From Helichrysum umbraculigerum (lineage: Eukaryota; Streptophyta; Magnoliopsida; Asterales; Asteraceae): a DNA stretch of 64,000 nucleotides. The stretch is from assembly GCA_949592205.1 (NCBI GenBank), contig CATIUR010000001.1, forward strand, positions 262,514,250-262,578,249, in the 5' to 3' direction. Shown in pieces: positions 59,908 through 64,000 of this stretch. The notes below the pieces were generated by a model, which saw only the letters and a program-made list of their open reading frames with translations, was not told the DNA's origin and did no database searches. Numbering within the stretch: the stretch's first letter is position 1; each line of letters begins with the position of its first letter. Made by a program: the position numbers and the translations under genes.

Positions 59908-60940
59908 TTTGTTATTATAATTAAAAAAAAAATATTGTTACGTATATGTAATTATGTATCTATATAATATAATATGTGTATTAATACATGAATTTTCAAA
60001 ATAATAAATATTTCAATAAATTTAAAAAATAGAATAGAATCAAAAATTTAAAAAGGGGGTCTAGTGATCAATGATGATGAGCGCCGAGAAGAAGAAGAGG
60101 AGAAAACCCTCCAATATCGGTTTTTGTCGATTCTGTATTTTTTTTTCTTGTTTGAACTTTAATTCTGATATGACATTTTAAACCTTCTAGATTTCGATTT
60201 TGTTTGTTATACCCCTTGTATGATTTGAGATTGTTGTTTAAGACCCTCGTTCCCAATTCTAGTTTTTATGTGTTAGACCATTCCCAACCGTGACAGACAC
60301 AAACTGACACATCAGTTTCTGCCGCATCAAAACTGACAAAACACTATCAATAGTAGCACATCACTTATTTTTTGGGCCCAGATTTACTAATATATCTTTA
60401 TTTCTATACACTAAACAAAAAATAAAATTGCTCTCGGCTCAACCAATTTTCGTCAGTGCACGTCGCCAACCGACGGACGCCAACCGACGGACTCAAAACT
60501 GATGTCAAAGTGACGCTTTGCTGCCAATGGTCACTTAAAGTGACTCACCAGTTTGCTCAAATGACGCTCCCGTTGGCACTTGTCTTAGAATTTAGGAATA
60601 TGACTCAGTGTGTACATGGATGAGGAATATCTTTTTATACACTTACCATTACGGATCATTTTCAGAAGACTAAAGTTTTTTACATTACAAGATTCTTACT
60701 ATTCATTCTGCATAAGCACATACGTAACAAGTAGACCATAGATAAGTTATAACTCATACGAAAAGGAAAAAGAAATCTTTCATCGCCTATATATACTTTC
60801 ATAGCTTACGCTTCCACCCTCCGTTTTCAACAAAGTTTACGGGGTGACAATTGAAAAAGAGTCATAACTTAAATCGGGTTTAGAATCAATATAAATATAT
60901 GATTCACATGGCCAATACGCCCACTACTTCACGTGTCGGG
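59908..60940. other. Spacer between PP2A promoter and MFSD12-like 3' end
   Basis: The PP2A leader and promoter (minus) lie at the left, and the 3' UTR of the transporter at the right. About 60275-60590 holds a GC-richer repeat-like block (ccaaccgacgga twice, tgacgc words) that may be a MITE. No TATA box is assigned. Confidence 0.45.
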
Positions 60941-63900
60941 TTATTCCAAAAGAGGAACCTTCAAAGGTCTTAAACGGGGCTTCTCCAGCTTCATGGTACA
61001 TGTCACAACGACTGCAGCAAGCGCACAGATTGCAGGCACAAGACCAAACCCGTATCTTGAAATGGAATAGCATGAACAAGCTGGATTGCAATCCTTCAAG
61101 GCTGTCGAGGTATCTGCAAAATAAACATTTCTGAGTAGTGTTTTGACTAAGATACATTCATTTTGACTATTAAGGTAAAATTAGCTGATTTTATACAAGA
61201 AGATTACGAGACATGTTGTAAATTTATACCACCATTACTTGATGCTCAAACAATGACATGATGTAATGATCTTGTAAGAGCTCCTAAGTATTAAGGAACT
61301 TGCAACAATTGGAAAATTAACATATTTGACCATACAAGTCATATTACAGTCTTCTTGTTTGGAGTAAAAAGGGAACTTACTTTGATATGCCTCCAGTGCC
61401 CACAAAGCAAACCCACACGTAACTTTGTCTAGGAAACTCAATGATCCATAAACAAACGCACAGCCTTTGACATCTTCACCGACTACATAACTTTGCATGC
61501 TTACTCCCGTGACCTATTGTAAAGTATATGATTAGTATTTAGTAGGTGAAGAAGTTTCAAAAAACAGAGACATGAGTTAGCAATTTCTACCCATTCATAG
61601 ACCGGTCGACTAGAGTTTTATTTAATGGGTCAAACAGGTCGAAAGTCACCCAAGCAGTACTTCTAATGCATGACACCATCTAAATTATTTTGTTCATAAA
61701 GTGCTATTGTTGCTGAAATGATATACCTTTTGTAGTCATATTTGACACAATGTATTGATGAGAAATTTGTAATTTCTGAACAATAAGCATTTGGGTCAAC
61801 CCAACTCGACCGTACCAAGAATTGCCAATTCCCCAATCTAGGATTTTTGCCAAATCTAGAGAACAGTATCGAGAAAGTGGTGTACCGTTATGAGAGCATT
61901 TGCAATGCCAATTACTAATGAAAGGAGATACATCATATTCTTCATGCTGCTTGGCATAAGGAAAATTGCCGAGCCACAAAGCATCCACAAAACACCTCCA
62001 ACCGCAAAGAAAGCTTTCAAACGTTGGCTGGTCCATGTGAGCTCCTACACAGCCACATAAAGCGAAAACAATCATTTCTACAAACTTTTAATCAACAATA
62101 TTTGACATGGTGGAGTCAAACCTTGTACTTTTAAGATTGAGTTTACTTTGGCATCAAAGTCAAAATGCATCAATAGTAGTAATATCAAGAAACAAGTTTT
62201 GAAGGGGGACCTGTAGTAGTATGGATATGACAAAGCTGCAAATGTAGATCATGGCTGGAATCTACCAAAAATACAGAATGGAAACATAAAAATTAATGAG
62301 AACTTTCGAGAAACCAAATATTGTTTCCTGGATTGATTGATCATGCGGTTCATATAAGTACGTACCGATGCTTTAGAAGATTGAGCCATTCGGAGATCGT
62401 TAATGACATAGAATGCAAGAAATGCCTAGAAGACCAAATAAACGTTACATGGTTTCCAAAAGAGGAAATATTTCCGAATTCAAGTTCATGTGATTATTTA
62501 CAGTGTCACAATATATGAAAGCAACAATTTTATAAGACCGAACCTGTGAAACATTGGTAATCAACCGGGTGAACACATAGACAAGAGCAACTTGATAGTA
62601 TAAAACTTTCTTAAACCAGTAAGTCCACGATATTTTCTGATAAACATGCCCTTGAACGTCATTTTTCAATCTACAAAAATAATATGATAAAGTAAAATTT
62701 TTAAAAATCTTATGAACTAGTTAAATAGAAACTGACTTCCAGCGTCAAAGTTGTGTGGACTTTATTGTGATTGTAATACCTCGGTTCTTTTGTCCCAATG
62801 TGAAACACGACCACAAAGCAGCATCCAATGAATATAGATGAGTATGCAATCCAACGATACTGCCCATTTTTCAAGTGTTAATACAATGACAAGGCAACAC
62901 AAAACACAAGTGGAAACAAGTCACGACTCTTCATGCATCTCAGTACCTGATTTTCTATATCCTCTGTGGTTTTCGATGGACGAACATGGAAGACCCCAAA
63001 GGCAATGGCATATAAGCTGAGGTTGGCAACCTTCAGACACATTATTGAAGATTTAATATAACAATAACTTAGTGTGATGCAATAACGAAAATTTACAGTA
63101 ACCAACTGTTTTTATTCCTATTAAAATTGGTTACCATTGAAAATGCGTTCCGACAACTAGTCATCGCCACCCTGCTCGTTGAATTAAGGGTGATACAGTT
63201 CACCATAGACCTACATTGAGCAAGCATTAGTAAATACACAGAGCAAGGACCACCATGAGGAATCTTACAAATTACAGTAACAATAAATGAAAGAAACAAT
63301 ACAGTGAGCTAGAGGTGGCAATGTTAGACCCATTTACTTATGTATGGGTTGATTTGGGCTATGTTCGATCTAAAATGGGTCAAGCTAAAAGCGAAAAGGT
63401 CAAATGGGTCGAAGATGTCAAACAGGTTGAAAGTTTCCCAAAATCGTTATTTGAATACTTCGATAGTATTTGTAATACTATTGTTTTGTTAATCATAATC
63501 TGCATCAACTATTTTCTGAGAATCTTAAAAATGTCTTTCTGAATTAACCCAACCTGGGCCAGAAAATCTCAACCTTTATTTTAAAGGCCATGTTTCAACC
63601 CGACCCCACCTTCGACCCTATACCCAACCCGTACCATCTTGATCCGTACTATAAAACGACATGTTTTTACCCAAACCCATCTTTACCCGACCTGGCCCAT
63701 TTCGACCTGTATTGAAAAGAGTCAACTCAAATACGTCTTTGACCTGATGCCCAATCTTTCCTGTCTACACCCATTTAGAAAAATGAGATGTTCTGACCCA
63801 ACCCCTTTTTTCCCGATGCCCGACCCGCCCATCTTTGATGCCCAATCTTTGATAGTATCTACCGTAACAAGACCATCAAAGGTTACAGTCCATTTAGGTG

Positions 63901-64000
63901 ACTGCTAATCAAGAAGATAAATTGCTCCTAGTTTAAACAGGGAAAATGATAAGGGGGTGGTAAAACAAACAAACAAACGCTTACATGTGTGACACTTGTG
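60941..64000 (-). CDS. MFSD12-like major facilitator superfamily transporter, 3' part
   Basis: Ten exons read on the minus strand: 63985-64000 (continues off the window), 63135-63210, 62947-63030, 62780-62859, 62544-62670, 62366-62425, 62211-62261, 61886-62044, 61381-61513, 60941-61113. All have GT/AG borders. About 318 C-terminal residues are present; the start lies beyond 64000. Recognised by QVSHMSMVNCITLN, the GPH-symporter-like signature region, RLTNVSQ-type and TRLITNVSQ residues, GEDVKGCAFVYGSLSFLDK and several hydrophobic helices (for example YGFGLVPAICALAAVVVT near the end). The C-terminus is basic (KLEKPRLRPL). Human MFSD12 imports cysteine into lysosomes and melanosomes; the plant substrate is unknown to me. 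The reading frame is intact throughout. Confidence 0.88.
63310..63860. repeat. Degenerate gggtc/gaccc-rich repeat in an MFSD12-like intron
   Basis: It starts agaggtggcaatgttagacc and continues with many acccat, gacccaaccc and tgggtc words. It is the same type as the repeats at 57757 and 48560. It lies in the intron 63211-63984 and does not touch the splice sites. Confidence 0.45.

Noticed and set aside
1..64000. CRISPR arrays, operons, phage or bacterial features
   Set aside because: All genes have plant spliceosomal introns and the repeats are plant transposons and microsatellites; no regularly spaced short direct repeats with unique spacers were seen. tRNA genes could not be excluded without a covariance search, but none was noticed.

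Overview
The window is plant nuclear DNA from a eudicot. It is AT-rich, with intron-containing genes (GT/AG junctions readable by eye), dense retrotransposons, Helitron-like and MITE debris, and a TIR-class NLR resistance gene, a class monocots lack. An asterid, possibly Asteraceae, is a guess only. Gene density is low on the left (0-17 kb is nearly all transposon remains) and normal on the right (47-64 kb).

Layout. 1-2.96 kb: a gypsy-type LTR (minus) abutting the 3' end of a Copia element. 2.96-3.55 kb: a broken coding fragment that is a third copy of the C-terminal domain of the NLR lying 36 kb downstream. 3.7-11.35 kb: an array of Helitron-like termini, all in minus orientation, with tandem repeats and a Mutator-like MITE. 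11.4-17.2 kb: MITEs, microsatellites and unassigned DNA. 17.256-41.268 kb: one large TIR-NB-ARC-LRR gene in six exons, 1,779 codons in frame. Its first intron (16.8 kb) has been enlarged by a LINE, a degenerate Ty3/gypsy element carrying a nested Copia solo LTR, a hAT element, a Stowaway MITE and several (TA)n-associated foldback elements. 42.6-46.9 kb: foldback, palindromic and Helitron-like DNA. 47.86-50.16 kb: a SOSEKI (DIX-like) polarity gene. 50.97-52.31 kb: a free-standing UPF0496 (DUF677) gene on the minus strand, convergent with SOSEKI. 55.29-59.91 kb: a complete 11-exon PP2A catalytic-subunit gene (minus). 60.94 kb to the window edge: the 3' ten exons of an MFSD12-like major-facilitator transporter (minus).

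The most interesting object is the NLR. After TIR, NB-ARC, LRR and a post-LRR C-JID-type domain it carries a 723-residue extension in one exon. The extension is two tandem copies of an alpha-helical domain with a short hydrophobic segment, resembling UPF0496/DUF677. A third partial copy lies at 3 kb, and a conventional UPF0496 gene lies 10 kb downstream. This has the form of an NLR with an integrated domain in tandem. The family assignment of the extension is my inference from pattern; the exon structure and internal duplication are read directly from the sequence.
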